The notes beneath the pieces were generated by a model that ran no database searches, was not told the DNA's origin, and worked only from the letters and a program-made list of their open reading frames with translations. From DTU098 sp964498525 (lineage in GTDB: Bacteria; Bacillota; Desulfotomaculia; Desulfotomaculales; Pelotomaculaceae): DNA of 64,000 nucleotides. The stretch lies in NCBI GenBank assembly GCA_964498525.1, contig CAZCGU010000008.1, positions 1 to 64,000 of the forward strand, written 5' to 3'. A program made the translations under genes and the position numbers. Below, in pieces: positions 34,811-44,574 of this stretch. The number at the start of each line of letters is the position of its first letter. Position 1 is the stretch's first letter.

Positions 34811-35416
34811 TTGGCAGCGCCAAATTTGCGGGCGGAACAGGCCCCGGGGAAGCCAGGCGCACTCTATGATATTTTTAAAACTAAAGCCGGTCTTGTATCG
34901 GCCCGGGTGGACCGTGCCGCGGATAACACCGGAGCCGCCTTGAAAATAAAGGAGATTGTTCTTAAAGCTGGCGCCAAAAAAGTGGCAGCCGCGCCGTCCC
35001 CCCTGGTGGACTCCCTCCTGCCGGGTGGTTTTGGGGCAGCGGGTTCCGATCCGGTCCTGTACCGCAGGGACCTGCGCCGGCATGCCCCGGATGCGGAAGT
35101 GGGTATCTCTGCTTTCGATCTGGCCATAGCGGAGACGGGGACTTTGGTGCAGGATGCAACGGATCTGGATAGCCGCCTGGTTTCCACGCTTCCCCCCGTG
35201 CACGTGGCCCTGGTCCCCACGGACAGGATCGTGCCCACCCTGCGGGATGCCCTGGAACTTTACGGAGGTAATCCGGACGGCCTGCCGCCCTACCTGGCCT
35301 TTATTTCCGGTCCCAGCCGCACCGCGGACATAGAGCGGGTACTGACCATCGGCGTCCACGGGCCGGCTGAGCTATACATCATCTTTATCGATGGGCCGGG
35401 AGGTGAAGAGGCGTGA
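34811..35416 (+). CDS. lutC: LutC/YkgG-type LUD-domain protein
   Basis: The 201-residue LUD-domain protein includes FDLAIAETGTLVQDATD, the ETGT motif and downstream LPPVHVALVPTDRIVPTL. LutC is one of three proteins of the LutABC L-lactate oxidase. TTG 34811 follows GGGAGGGGGGG. It overlaps the next gene by four bases, so translation is coupled. The 200-bp gap upstream has no gene. Confidence 0.9.
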   Translation: MAAPNLRAEQAPGKPGALYDIFKTKAGLVSARVDRAADNTGAALKIKEIVLKAGAKKVAAAPSPLVDSLLPGGFGAAGSDPVLYRRDLRRHAPDAEVGISAFDLAIAETGTLVQDATDLDSRLVSTLPPVHVALVPTDRIVPTLRDALELYGGNPDGLPPYLAFISGPSRTADIERVLTIGVHGPAELYIIFIDGPGGEEA

Positions 35417-37845
35417 GCGGCGGGTCGATCAAGGGGGATATCCGGGCGGCCCTTGCCAATGAAAACCTGCGGGGGGCCCTGGGACGCTTTGCCGACGATT
35501 ACCTGGAATCCCGGCGGGTTGCCTACGGGCATAAAAACTTCAGCGCCCTGCAGGATGAAATTGCCGCGATTAAAAGCCGGGCTGCCGGACGCCTGGAAGA
35601 ACTGGCGGGGCGTTTCGCCATAGAAGCAGCGAACCGCGGGGCAAAGGTCTTCTGGGCCGAAACCGCCGGTCAGGCCAGGGATTATATTTTGAACCTGGCC
35701 CGGGAACGGGGCGTCAAAACCATCGTCAAGTCCAAGTCCATGGCCAGCGAGGAAATCCACCTGAACAAATACCTGACTGAAGCCGGGCTGGAAGTGGTGG
35801 AAACCGATCTGGGTGAATGGATTATCCAGCTCTGCGGCCAGCGGCCTTCCCACATGGTGCTGCCTGCCATCCATATGACCAGGGGGGAAGTGGCCGGCAT
35901 TTTTTCCCGGGAAACCGGGGAGGAACTGCCGCCGGTGATCTCCCGCCTGGTCCAGGTAGCCCGGGAAAACCTGCGTCAGAAATTTTTGCAGGCCGGGCTG
36001 GGGATAACCGGGGCCAACATTGCCGTGGCTGAAACCGGCACCCTGGTTATGGTCAGCAATGAGGGCAACGTGCGCCTGACCACAACACTGCCCCCGCTTC
36101 ATGTGGCTATAGTGGGTCTGGAGAAACTGGTGGAGCGTTTCAGTGACACCGCCCCCATTTTGGAAGCGCTGCCCCGCAGCGCCACATCCCAGCAGCTGAC
36201 CAGCTACGTAACCATGCTGACCGGTCCGGCCCCGGCAGTGGATGCCTTTGGCCAACCGGTGCAAAAAGAAATGCACATTATCCTGCTGGACAACGGCCGC
36301 ACCGCAATGCGGGGCGATCCCGAGTTCAAGGAGGCGCTCCAGTGCATCCGCTGCGCCTCCTGCCTGAATGTGTGCCCGGTTTTTCAGCTGGTGGGCGGAC
36401 ACGTCTTCGGTCATGTCTACACCGGCGGCATCGGCGCTATACTCACGGCTTTTTTTAACGGAATGGAGAACGCCGGGGGGATTCAGTCCCTCTGCCTGGG
36501 CTGCGGGCGCTGCAAGGAATTTTGCCCCGCTAAAATCGACCTGCCCCGCCTTATTAATAGTTTGCGGACGCGGCTGGCGCGGCAAAGCGGGCTGCCCCTG
36601 CCCCAGCGGCTGTTCCTGAAAAACGTGCTGACCAGCCGCCCGCTGTTCCACGGCCTTCTCCGGGCAGCCAAGGCGGGCCAGAAACCCTTTGTCAGGGAAG
36701 GAATGGTGCGCCACCTGCCTTTCTTTTTGGCCGGTCTGGCGGACGTCAGTAATTTGCCTGCCCTGGCGGAGGAGCCCCTGCGGGATTGGTTCCGGAGTTA
36801 TACCGGAGGGGAAACAGCAAAACATAAAAGCAAGCGGGGAAGCAGTCCTGAGAGCGGACAAGAAAGTAAACCGGGAAGCAAAGAAGAAGGTACAACAAAA
36901 AACAATGCGGCAGAAAAAACCGGGGACAATTTAGAGGGATCAGCGGTATTTAAAACAGAAATAAGGGCGGCAAAGGAAACGAAAGGGAAGCCGGAAGCCG
37001 GGGCGGATGGCAGGGCGAAGGCTGAGGCGGCAGGAAAGGCCGCAAGCAAGGCGGAAGTCAAGCCGGAAGTAAAGGCGGGAACCGGGGCGGGAGGAAAGGC
37101 CCGGCCCTTGGCAGGACTTTTCGCCGGCTGTCTCACCGACTTCATCTACCCGGAAATCGGTGTTTCCATGGTCAAGGTGCTGGAAAGCATGGGCTTTGCA
37201 GTAGTGTTCCCTCAGGGGCAGACCTGCTGCGGCTATCCGGCCCGGCAATTGGGGGCGCCGGAGGTAATGACGGAAGTGGCCCGGCAGAACCTGGCGGCTT
37301 TCGAAGCAGCCGGAGCGGACTATATCCTGACACCCTGCCCCACCTGTACCCATGCCTTAAAGGACATTTACCCGGAAGTTACGGGGGACGATCCGGCGTT
37401 GCAGGCCAGGGCCGCAGCCATGGCCGCCAGGGTTTACGATTTCGCGGAATTTGTTTACAACGGGATCAAGGACGGAACAACCCAAATGCCCGGGCTTAAG
37501 CCCCTGGACCGAAAGGTTACCTACCATGATTCCTGCCACCTGAAGCGGAGCCTGGGTATTACCCGGGAGCCCAGGGAACTGTTGAAAACAGCCGGGGCGG
37601 ACCTGGTGGAGATGCCCTTTTCCGACCGCTGCTGCGGCTTTGGGGGATCATACTCCCTGAAGTATCCGGAGCTTTCCGCCCTCATCCTGGACCAGAAGCT
37701 GGCCTGCATCCGGGAAACAGGGGCCGGCCTGGTAGCTGTGGAATGCCCGGGCTGCCTGATGCAGCTGCGCAAGGGGCTGGCGGAGAGGGGTGAAAAGGCT
37801 GTGGAGGCCAGGTTCCTGGCGGAAATCCTGGCGGACCAGCTGTAG
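35413..37845 (+). CDS. LutB-LutA fusion: LUD domain, 2x[4Fe-4S] and CCG domains
   Basis: The 810-residue protein joins two normally separate lactate-oxidation subunits. Residues 1-290 are a LutB-type LUD domain (NIAVAETGTLVMVSNEGN). Residues 310-375 hold two ferredoxin motifs (CIRCASCLNVCPVF, CLGCGRCKEFCPAK). Residues 468-567 are a Lys/Ala/Glu/Gly-rich, probably disordered linker. Residues 568-810 are a LutA-type region with two CCG motifs (TCCGYPARQ, DRCCGFGG) and HDSCHLKR, ECPGCLMQL. With LutC it should oxidise lactate and pass electrons on through Fe-S clusters. The fusion and the linker are the unusual points. Confidence 0.92.
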   Translation: MSGGSIKGDIRAALANENLRGALGRFADDYLESRRVAYGHKNFSALQDEIAAIKSRAAGRLEELAGRFAIEAANRGAKVFWAETAGQARDYILNLARERGVKTIVKSKSMASEEIHLNKYLTEAGLEVVETDLGEWIIQLCGQRPSHMVLPAIHMTRGEVAGIFSRETGEELPPVISRLVQVARENLRQKFLQAGLGITGANIAVAETGTLVMVSNEGNVRLTTTLPPLHVAIVGLEKLVERFSDTAPILEALPRSATSQQLTSYVTMLTGPAPAVDAFGQPVQKEMHIILLDNGRTAMRGDPEFKEALQCIRCASCLNVCPVFQLVGGHVFGHVYTGGIGAILTAFFNGMENAGGIQSLCLGCGRCKEFCPAKIDLPRLINSLRTRLARQSGLPLPQRLFLKNVLTSRPLFHGLLRAAKAGQKPFVREGMVRHLPFFLAGLADVSNLPALAEEPLRDWFRSYTGGETAKHKSKRGSSPESGQESKPGSKEEGTTKNNAAEKTGDNLEGSAVFKTEIRAAKETKGKPEAGADGRAKAEAAGKAASKAEVKPEVKAGTGAGGKARPLAGLFAGCLTDFIYPEIGVSMVKVLESMGFAVVFPQGQTCCGYPARQLGAPEVMTEVARQNLAAFEAAGADYILTPCPTCTHALKDIYPEVTGDDPALQARAAAMAARVYDFAEFVYNGIKDGTTQMPGLKPLDRKVTYHDSCHLKRSLGITREPRELLKTAGADLVEMPFSDRCCGFGGSYSLKYPELSALILDQKLACIRETGAGLVAVECPGCLMQLRKGLAERGEKAVEARFLAEILADQL

Positions 37846-37882
37846 GACCAGCGCTGTTGGACCAGCTGTAAAACCGGCTGTA
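37831..37882 (+). repeat. short tandem repeat across the lutBA stop codon
   Basis: Four imperfect 12-13 bp units of the GACCAGCTGTA type run over the end of the fusion gene into the gap. The rest of the gap to 38044 holds no gene and no clear promoter. Confidence 0.5.
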
Positions 37883-38044
37883 ATTTTCGGGTTGTTAGAT
37901 CCCTTTAGGAGTTATCTTTATCATATAAATCGTAAAGCTAGCTTTAAGCTGCATATAACTTTTGCCGTGCGCACCCTCCGGCAGGCCCCTTTGGCCGGCC
38001 GCTTCCAGGCAACGCGCGCTTTGCTTTTCTAGGGGGGAAGGAGC

Positions 38045-39991
38045 TTGAACGATCGCTTTAATGTATTGAGCCCCCTGGTTATCGGGCGGCATACTTTGAA
38101 AAACCGTATTGTCTTCGGGCCCCACCGGACCAACTTTGCCGTTAATAACAGGCTGGGGGACCGGCACGTCAGCTACTACGAACAAAGGGCCCGGGGCGGG
38201 GCTTCTTTAATTATTATTGAAGGAGGGGTTGTGCACCCCTCCGATAATCCTTACGAAAAAGCCATTTTTGCCTTCGATAAAGAAACAGAAACCGGTTACG
38301 GACGGGTTGCGGAAGCGGCGCACCGGTATGGCTGCCTGGCGGCGGCCCGGCTCAGCCACTGCGGCGGGCAGGCCGCGAGCGGCTTGTCCCGTAGGGAGGT
38401 ATGGGCCCCCTCCCCCTTTCCCGAGGTAAACACCGGGGAAATTCCCAAGATAATGGAAGAAGAGGATATCCGGGGGGTGGTGGAGGGATTCGCCGGCTGC
38501 GCCGCCAGATTGTGCGGGCTGGGGCTGGACGGGGTGGAAATCAACGCCGGCCAGGATTCCCTGCTGCGCCAGTTTTTATCCCCGTTAACAAACTTTCGTG
38601 CGGATGCTTACGGCGGCCCGCCGGAAAACAGGGCCAGGTTTTGCCGGGAGGTCCTGGCGGCAGTGCGCCGGGCGGCGGGCCCCGGTCCCCTGGTGGGCCT
38701 GCGCCTTTGCGGGGATGAGTTCGCGCCCTGGGGGGGCTTAAAGCCGGAAGACTGCCGGGATTTGGCCCTGAACCTGGTTGACGGCGGCCTGGTTGATTAC
38801 GTGGCTGTGGAAGTGGGCAGTATTTACAGCCGGCATCTCACCGCCGCCTCCATGGGCCGCCCGGCGGACTATGCGGCGGCGCCGGCCCGGCTGATGGCGC
38901 AATCCCTTGCTGTTCCTGTTTGCGCCACCGGCAGCGTGGTGAGTTTGGAATTGGCGGAAATTCTGCTCAACCAAGGTATTCAACTGGTTGAAATGACCCG
39001 GGCGCTCATCGCCGATCCTTTTTTGCCGGTCCGGGCCGGGAGCGCCGGGGCCGGGATCAGGCCCTGTATCCTTTGCAACCAGGGCTGCCTTGTTGCCGGG
39101 GACATGAACCCGCCCCTGACCTGCGCAGTGAACCCGGAGGCGGGCCGGGAAGGGGAAATGCCAGGTCCTGTTAAAGCCGCTGCCCGGCCGAAAAAGGTGC
39201 TGGTGGCCGGAGCCGGCCCCGCCGGTCTTGAGGCCGCGGGCACGGCAGCGGAACGGGGGCGCCGTGTGGTTGTCTACGACCGGGCTGACCGGCCCGGGGG
39301 GCGCCTGGGACTGGCCGCGCGGGCGCCGGGCTGCGCTGATTTTCAAAAAATAATCGATTTCTTATACCGCCGGGCCCTGGGCCAGGGGGTGTGTTTTCAT
39401 TTGGGCCGGCGGGCGGACGCGGGGTCAGTTAACCTTGAAGCGGCGGACGCGGTGATTGCGGCCACCGGGAGCGTGCCCTCCCCTTTGCCTTTTCCGGTGG
39501 AACCGGGCGTGGAAGTCCAGGGGCCGGAGGAAATCCTGGCAGGTCTGGCGCCGCCTGGCCGCCGGGTCCTCGTTATCGACCTGGAGGGCGGCCGGCGGAC
39601 GGTGGCGGTGGCCCTGGCGCTGGCCGGAAAAACAAAGAAAGTGGAAATCCTGGCCCCGGATTTGTTCATCTCACCGGATCTGGCCCCCGGTGGTGAGTTT
39701 GCCCCCTGGTACCGGGAGGCTTTTCAAAAAGGTATAGTCTTCAGGCCCCAGACAGAAATTGTCCGGGTAACCGCTTCGCATGTTGAAACACGGGGCCGGT
39801 TCAGCGGCAAAACCATGTGTTTGACGGGCTTTGACACACTGGTGGCTGTGGTTCCGCCTGTACCGGACCTCAGTTTCTACGCCGATCTGCAACGGGCCGG
39901 GGTTGAGGTGCGGGCTGCGGGTGACTGTGTGGCGCCCCGGGGCCTGGGCGCCGCCATCCGGGAGGGCCGGGCCGCCGGCCTGAAGATTTGA
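38045..39991 (+). CDS. FadH/OYE-family flavin oxidoreductase, mycofactocin-associated type, copy 1
   Basis: The 648-residue protein has an N-terminal FMN-binding TIM barrel (about 1-335), a [4Fe-4S] motif CILCNQGCLVAGD with the fourth Cys in LTCAVNPEAG (about 340-365), and a C-terminal FAD/NAD(P)-binding half (VLVAGAGPAGLEAAG). This is the 2,4-dienoyl-CoA reductase architecture. Two such paralogs beside mftB/C/F define the mycofactocin-system FadH/OYE families 1 and 2. The substrate is unknown; an enoate or enone is likely. TTG 38045 follows GGGGGGAAGGAG, and copy 2 starts 12 bases after its stop. Confidence 0.88.
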   Translation: MNDRFNVLSPLVIGRHTLKNRIVFGPHRTNFAVNNRLGDRHVSYYEQRARGGASLIIIEGGVVHPSDNPYEKAIFAFDKETETGYGRVAEAAHRYGCLAAARLSHCGGQAASGLSRREVWAPSPFPEVNTGEIPKIMEEEDIRGVVEGFAGCAARLCGLGLDGVEINAGQDSLLRQFLSPLTNFRADAYGGPPENRARFCREVLAAVRRAAGPGPLVGLRLCGDEFAPWGGLKPEDCRDLALNLVDGGLVDYVAVEVGSIYSRHLTAASMGRPADYAAAPARLMAQSLAVPVCATGSVVSLELAEILLNQGIQLVEMTRALIADPFLPVRAGSAGAGIRPCILCNQGCLVAGDMNPPLTCAVNPEAGREGEMPGPVKAAARPKKVLVAGAGPAGLEAAGTAAERGRRVVVYDRADRPGGRLGLAARAPGCADFQKIIDFLYRRALGQGVCFHLGRRADAGSVNLEAADAVIAATGSVPSPLPFPVEPGVEVQGPEEILAGLAPPGRRVLVIDLEGGRRTVAVALALAGKTKKVEILAPDLFISPDLAPGGEFAPWYREAFQKGIVFRPQTEIVRVTASHVETRGRFSGKTMCLTGFDTLVAVVPPVPDLSFYADLQRAGVEVRAAGDCVAPRGLGAAIREGRAAGLKI

Positions 39992-40003
39992 AGGAGTGCT
40001 TGC

Positions 40004-41959
40004 ATGTCCAAAGCATACAGATATCTGTTTCAGTCCCTTGCCGTCGGGCCTGTCCGCCTCCCCAACAGGATTGTCTTTGCGGCTCACCTGACCAACCTGT
40101 CGGAGGACGGCCTGCCCGGGGAAAGGCTGGCTTATTACTACAGGGAAAGGGCCAGGGGCGGGGCGGGCCTGATCATCACCGAGGAGCAGTCGGTCCACCC
40201 CACCGACCGGGCTTACGAGAAGCTTATTGACGCCTACCGGGAAGCTGTCATCCCGGGTTACCGCCTGATTACGGGGCTGGTGCACCAGTACGGGACGAAA
40301 ATATTCGCCCAGATCAATCACAACGGCAGCCAGGCCTCCAGCATCTACACCGGCCTGCCCCTGTGGGCGCCCTCCCCGGTCCGGGATCCCCTCTTCCGGG
40401 AGGTGCCCGGGGAAATGGACCGGTTGGATATCCTCAGGCTGGTGGATGGCTACGCCCTGGCAGCGGGCCATGTCCGGGAGGGCGGGTTTGACGGCCTGGA
40501 ACTGCAGGCTTCCCACTCCTCAATCCTGCGCCAGTTTATTTCACCCCTCACCAACCACCGGCGGGACGAATACGGCGGCAGCCTGGAGAACCGGCTCCGC
40601 CTCGTGCTGGAGGTTGCCGGGGCGGTACGGAATGTGGCAGGGGAGCGGCTGGCCCTGGGAATCAGGCTCTGCGGGGACGAATTCACTGACGGGGGACTTA
40701 CCCTGGATGATACGGTGGAATTGGCCCGGCGACTGGATCAGGCGGGACTCTTCGACTACATCAATATCAGCGCGGGAATAGCCACCCGGAATCTGTACCT
40801 GGTGGAGGGGTCCATGGCCACCCCCCCGGGCTATAGCGTTTACATGTCCTCGGCGGTTAGAAAGGCTGTAAAAATACCGGTTGTGGCCGTGGGCCGGATC
40901 AAAGATCCCGTTTTTGCGGAACAAATTCTGCGGGAGGGGCACGCGGACCTCATCGGCATGGTGCGGGCTCAGATAGCCGACCCCTGCCTGGCCAGAAAGG
41001 CCTGCCAGGGGCTGGAAGGGACCATCCGGACCTGTTTGTCCTGCAACCAGGACTGCATCGGCCGGGTGGGCCTTAACAAGTCCATCGGCTGCGTGCAAAA
41101 CCCCGCTGTGGGGCAGGAAAAAAGCCGGGGGGAGGGCTGCCTGCAGCCGGCTCCCCGGCCCCGGCTGGTCCTGGTGGCGGGGGGCGGCCCGGCGGGCCTG
41201 GCGGCGGCGAAAACAGCCGCTTTGCGGGGACACCGGGTTATCCTCTGGGAAAAGGAGAATGTTTTAGGGGGGCAGGTCCGGCTGGCGGCCAGGCTGCCCG
41301 GCCGGGCGGAGTTTTTGGAAGTCGTCCGGAACCTGAAGAACGGTCTGGAGGAAGCCGGGGTGGAACTGAAGTTGGGCTGTGCGGCCGGCCCGGATAGAAT
41401 CATGGCTGAAAAACCGGACGCCGTGATTATTGCCACCGGTTCCCGGCCCCAGCACCCGCCCGCCCTGGGGGGCGGGGATAACGTGTATTCTGTCCGGCAG
41501 GTGCTGGAGGAGGAGTTGAAACTGGGGTCCAATGTCCTGGTGGTGGACCTGCAGGGATTTTATCAGGCCGCGGGCATTGCGGAGCTGCTGGCCGGCAAGG
41601 GTAACAGGGTTGAGATTGCCTCGCCCAACCTCTATGTGGGACAGGGCCTGGGCCCCACCCTGGATCTGGAGATGTGGCTGTGGCGGGCGCACCGGTTGGG
41701 GATCATCATGACCCCCAACGTCTCCGTGCTTGGCGTGGAGGGAAGCACCGTGAGGGGGGTGCACAATTATTCCGGCCGGGAAGTGGAATGGCGGAATATC
41801 CACAGCGTTGTGACAGCCGCCCCCAACCGGGCCGCCGATGAGCTTTATTGTGCTCTCAAAGGAAAAGTGACGGCCCTGTACCGCATCGGTGACTGTCTGG
41901 CTCCCCGGCGGGTGGATGCCGCAGTCTTGGACGGTTACAGGGTGGCCGGCGGTTTATAG
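40004..41959 (+). CDS. FadH/OYE-family flavin oxidoreductase, mycofactocin-associated type, copy 2
   Basis: This 651-residue paralog of the preceding gene has the same layout: FMN barrel (HNGSQASSIYTGLPLWAPSP, SPLTNHRRDEYGGSLENR), the cluster motif CLSCNQDCIGRVG with CVQNPAVG (about 343-370), and the C-terminal FAD/NAD(P) half (LVLVAGGGPAGLAAAK). The two copies differ enough to be distinct enzymes or a heteromeric pair and not a recent duplication. It is co-directional, 22 bases before the EtfA gene. Confidence 0.88.
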   Translation: MSKAYRYLFQSLAVGPVRLPNRIVFAAHLTNLSEDGLPGERLAYYYRERARGGAGLIITEEQSVHPTDRAYEKLIDAYREAVIPGYRLITGLVHQYGTKIFAQINHNGSQASSIYTGLPLWAPSPVRDPLFREVPGEMDRLDILRLVDGYALAAGHVREGGFDGLELQASHSSILRQFISPLTNHRRDEYGGSLENRLRLVLEVAGAVRNVAGERLALGIRLCGDEFTDGGLTLDDTVELARRLDQAGLFDYINISAGIATRNLYLVEGSMATPPGYSVYMSSAVRKAVKIPVVAVGRIKDPVFAEQILREGHADLIGMVRAQIADPCLARKACQGLEGTIRTCLSCNQDCIGRVGLNKSIGCVQNPAVGQEKSRGEGCLQPAPRPRLVLVAGGGPAGLAAAKTAALRGHRVILWEKENVLGGQVRLAARLPGRAEFLEVVRNLKNGLEEAGVELKLGCAAGPDRIMAEKPDAVIIATGSRPQHPPALGGGDNVYSVRQVLEEELKLGSNVLVVDLQGFYQAAGIAELLAGKGNRVEIASPNLYVGQGLGPTLDLEMWLWRAHRLGIIMTPNVSVLGVEGSTVRGVHNYSGREVEWRNIHSVVTAAPNRAADELYCALKGKVTALYRIGDCLAPRRVDAAVLDGYRVAGGL

Positions 41960-41981
41960 GGTTTTGCTTGGGGGGGAAAGC

Positions 41982-42998
41982 ATGAAGCGAGAGATTTGGG
42001 TTCTGGCCGAATACGAAGGAGAAGAGCTTACGGACCTGACAAAAGAACTCCTGGGTCTGGCCCGGGCTGCCCGGAGCAGAGATCAAATAGTTTCTGCCGT
42101 CCTGCCCGGGAGCAAACCGACGGAACCGGCAGTGCCGGTGAGACAGTTTTCCGGTTACGGGGCCGGCAGGGTCTACACCATGGACGGCGAAGAGCTGGAG
42201 CATTACAACGGGGACGTTTACGTCAGCGCCCTGGCCGAAATGATCGCCAAATACGACCCCCTCCTGGTCATCTGCGGGATGACGGTCAACGGACGGGATC
42301 TGGCGGGCAGGCTTGCCGCCCGGCTTAAGGGTCCCTTCCTCCCCGCCTGCGTATCCCTGAAGCCGGCTACCGGGGGCCGTTTTACAGTCACCCGGCTATT
42401 GTACGAGGGCACGGCTGCCCGGACGGAGACGGTGGGCGGGGCCAGGACGCCCATCCTGGCCTTTACCCCCGGGGCGGGGAAACCGGCCGGGCCTGACTTT
42501 ACCCGCAACGCGGAAGTTGTCCCGGTGGCTGTGGCCCTGCCTGCGGAATCAAGGGTGCGGCATCTGGGGATCCGGGCGGCCGGTTTCCGGGAAGTAGACC
42601 TGGCTGAGGCGGAATTTCTGGTTTCAGGGGGAAACGGACTGGAGAACGGGGAATTATTCGGGAAATTACAGGAACTGGGTGAACTTCTGGGGGCATCGGT
42701 AGGCGGCTCCAGGGCCGCGGTGGATAAGGGCTGGCTGGAGCGGGAGCGTATGGTGGGTTCGTCGGGAAAAACCTTTACCGGCCGGCTCTGCCTGGCCTTC
42801 GGGATCTCCGGGGCCATCCAGCATATAATGGGGATCAGGGATTGCGGGACCATTGTGGCAGTTAACCGCGACCCCCGGGCGCCTGTTTGCAAGATCGCCG
42901 ACCTGGCGGTCACAGGGGATGCGGGCTTAATTCTGCCCCTCCTGGTGGAACGGCTTAAGGCGCTTGGTTTAAGGGGAGGGGGGTTTAAGCCGGAGTGA
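41982..42998 (+). CDS. etfA: electron transfer flavoprotein alpha subunit (FixB/EtfA-like)
   Basis: ATG 41982 after GGGGGGAAAG gives MKREIWVLAEYEGEELTDLT and 338 residues. The C-terminal FAD domain is complete: GGSRAAVDKGWLE, VGSSGKTF, FGISGAIQHIMGI, IVAVNRDPRAPVCKIADLAV. With the EtfB, FixC and FixX genes downstream it forms a FixABCX-type set that can accept electrons from flavin dehydrogenases. Whether it bifurcates cannot be read from the sequence by eye. The stop overlaps the fixC start (GTGA). Confidence 0.92.
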   Translation: MKREIWVLAEYEGEELTDLTKELLGLARAARSRDQIVSAVLPGSKPTEPAVPVRQFSGYGAGRVYTMDGEELEHYNGDVYVSALAEMIAKYDPLLVICGMTVNGRDLAGRLAARLKGPFLPACVSLKPATGGRFTVTRLLYEGTAARTETVGGARTPILAFTPGAGKPAGPDFTRNAEVVPVAVALPAESRVRHLGIRAAGFREVDLAEAEFLVSGGNGLENGELFGKLQELGELLGASVGGSRAAVDKGWLERERMVGSSGKTFTGRLCLAFGISGAIQHIMGIRDCGTIVAVNRDPRAPVCKIADLAVTGDAGLILPLLVERLKALGLRGGGFKPE

Positions 42999-44302
42999 GG
43001 GATAAGAAACACTTTGACGTGGTGGTGGTGGGCGCCGGGCCGGCGGGATCCACGGCGGCCCTGGTCCTGGCCCGGGCGGGTTTGCGGGTCGCCCTTCTGG
43101 AGCGCGGGGAATACCCGGGCGCTAAAAATGTTTCCGGAGCAGCCCTGTACGGAGCTTCCCTTCTGGACAGGCTGCACCCGGGCTTCCGGCTGAGCGCCCC
43201 GGTGGAACGCTATATTACCCGCAGGACCATCGGATTTGTGTCCGGCCAGGCTTTATTCTCCCTGGACTTTAAAAACGGGGACGGGGCCTGGTCCGCCGGC
43301 AGCGGCTTTACAGTTTTGCGGCCGCAGTTTGACCGCTGGCTGGCCCAAAGGGCCGTGGAAGCGGGGGCGCTGCTGGTGTCCGGGACCGTTGTGGACGGCC
43401 TGCTCCGGGAGGACGGTATGGTAAAGGGCGTCCGGACCCGCAGGGATGAGGGCAAGCTCTACGCGGACGTGGTTGTGGCCGCCGACGGCGTCAATTCTTT
43501 CCTGGCCAGGGAGGCCGGATTGCAGAGGGAACTGACGCCGCAGGAAATGTCCCTGGGTGTTAAAGAGGTAATCGCCCTGGACCGGCAGGTGCTGGAAGAT
43601 CGCTTTCAGCTCAACGGCCAGGAGGGGGCGGCCTTTGAATTTGTGGGTTCCGTGACCGGGGAGGCCAGCGGCGGCGGGTTTTTGTATACCAACTGGGACA
43701 GCGTTTCCCTGGGCGTGATCATACAAATTTCCTCCCTGGTAAGCGAACGGGCCAGGCCTTACGAACTGCTGGATGGATTAAAAAACCATCCCTCCGTTCT
43801 GCCCCTGGTCCGGGGAGGATGCGTCAAGGAATACTCCGCCCACATGATTCCCGAGGGCGGCTGGAGGATGTTTCCCAGGCTGTACGCGCCGGGCCTGCTG
43901 GTGGCGGGGGACGCCGCGGGGATGGTCCTGGCGGGGGGATACCGCCTGCAGGGGATCAACTACGCCATGCTGGCGGGGGAGGCGGCCGCCCGGACCATTG
44001 TGGCCGCTGTGAGGGACGCGGATTTTTCTGCGCCCAGCCTGGCCCGCTATGAATCATTTCTGGGGGAACAGGGACTTATCCGGGATTTCCAGCAGTTTCA
44101 AAGGGCGCCGGGGTTTTTAAACAACCGGAGGGTGCAAAATGTGTATCCGGAAATGATTTGCCGGACGGCAGGGCAGGTTTTCCGCTCTGCGGAGGGCCCC
44201 AAGCAGAAGCTCAAGGGGATTGCCGCCGCCGGGCTGAAAGGGGCCGGCCTGTCCTGGTTCCGGATCCTCAAGGATCTGATTGAAGGAGGGCGTTCCATCT
44301 GA
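42995..44302 (+). CDS. fixC: FixC-type ETF:quinone oxidoreductase flavoprotein
   Basis: The 435-residue protein begins with the FAD motif VVVVGAGPAGSTAALVLARAG and a second dinucleotide region LLVAGDAAGMVLAGGY. The size and motifs match FixC, the large flavoprotein that passes ETF electrons to quinone. GTG 42995 overlaps the etfA stop and its own stop overlaps the fixX start, so the three genes are translationally coupled. Confidence 0.93.
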   Translation: MRDKKHFDVVVVGAGPAGSTAALVLARAGLRVALLERGEYPGAKNVSGAALYGASLLDRLHPGFRLSAPVERYITRRTIGFVSGQALFSLDFKNGDGAWSAGSGFTVLRPQFDRWLAQRAVEAGALLVSGTVVDGLLREDGMVKGVRTRRDEGKLYADVVVAADGVNSFLAREAGLQRELTPQEMSLGVKEVIALDRQVLEDRFQLNGQEGAAFEFVGSVTGEASGGGFLYTNWDSVSLGVIIQISSLVSERARPYELLDGLKNHPSVLPLVRGGCVKEYSAHMIPEGGWRMFPRLYAPGLLVAGDAAGMVLAGGYRLQGINYAMLAGEAAARTIVAAVRDADFSAPSLARYESFLGEQGLIRDFQQFQRAPGFLNNRRVQNVYPEMICRTAGQVFRSAEGPKQKLKGIAAAGLKGAGLSWFRILKDLIEGGRSI

Positions 44303-44574
44303 TGGCAAACATCGGGGAGAAATTGAACCTGCTCAGGCTCAGGGCGGATCACACCTCCCATATTTCCATAGATAAAAACAAATGTGCGGTTTGCCGGGGG
44401 CGTCCCTGTTTGTTTTTCTGTCCGGCGGGTTTATTTACGCTCTCCGGTGAAGAGATCCTGCACAGCTATGAGGGCTGCCTGGAATGCGGCACATGCTATC
44501 TGGCCTGCGAGCAGAAGGCCGTTTCTTGGCAATACCCCCGGGGCGGCTACGGGGTTTGTTACCGCCAGTCCTGA
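44302..44574 (+). CDS. fixX: FixX-type ferredoxin-like protein
   Basis: The 90-residue protein has cysteines in CAVCRGRPCLFFCPAGL and YEGCLECGTCYLAC, and ends WQYPRGGYGVCYR, the FixX C-terminal pattern. It is the Fe-S partner of FixC. The C-terminal GGYGVCY is a family feature and should not be mistaken for a mycofactocin precursor core. Confidence 0.93.
   Translation: MANIGEKLNLLRLRADHTSHISIDKNKCAVCRGRPCLFFCPAGLFTLSGEEILHSYEGCLECGTCYLACEQKAVSWQYPRGGYGVCYRQS

Noticed and set aside
35290..36861. 523-codon minus-strand open frame inside lutBA
   Set aside because: It is antisense to a strongly supported gene with conserved Cys motifs. Its composition (Gly, Gln, Pro, His rich) is that of a GC-driven shadow frame.
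44540..44574. GGYGVCY at the end of fixX as an MftA-like core
   Set aside because: This is the normal C-terminal pattern of FixX ferredoxin-like proteins and is followed by further residues.
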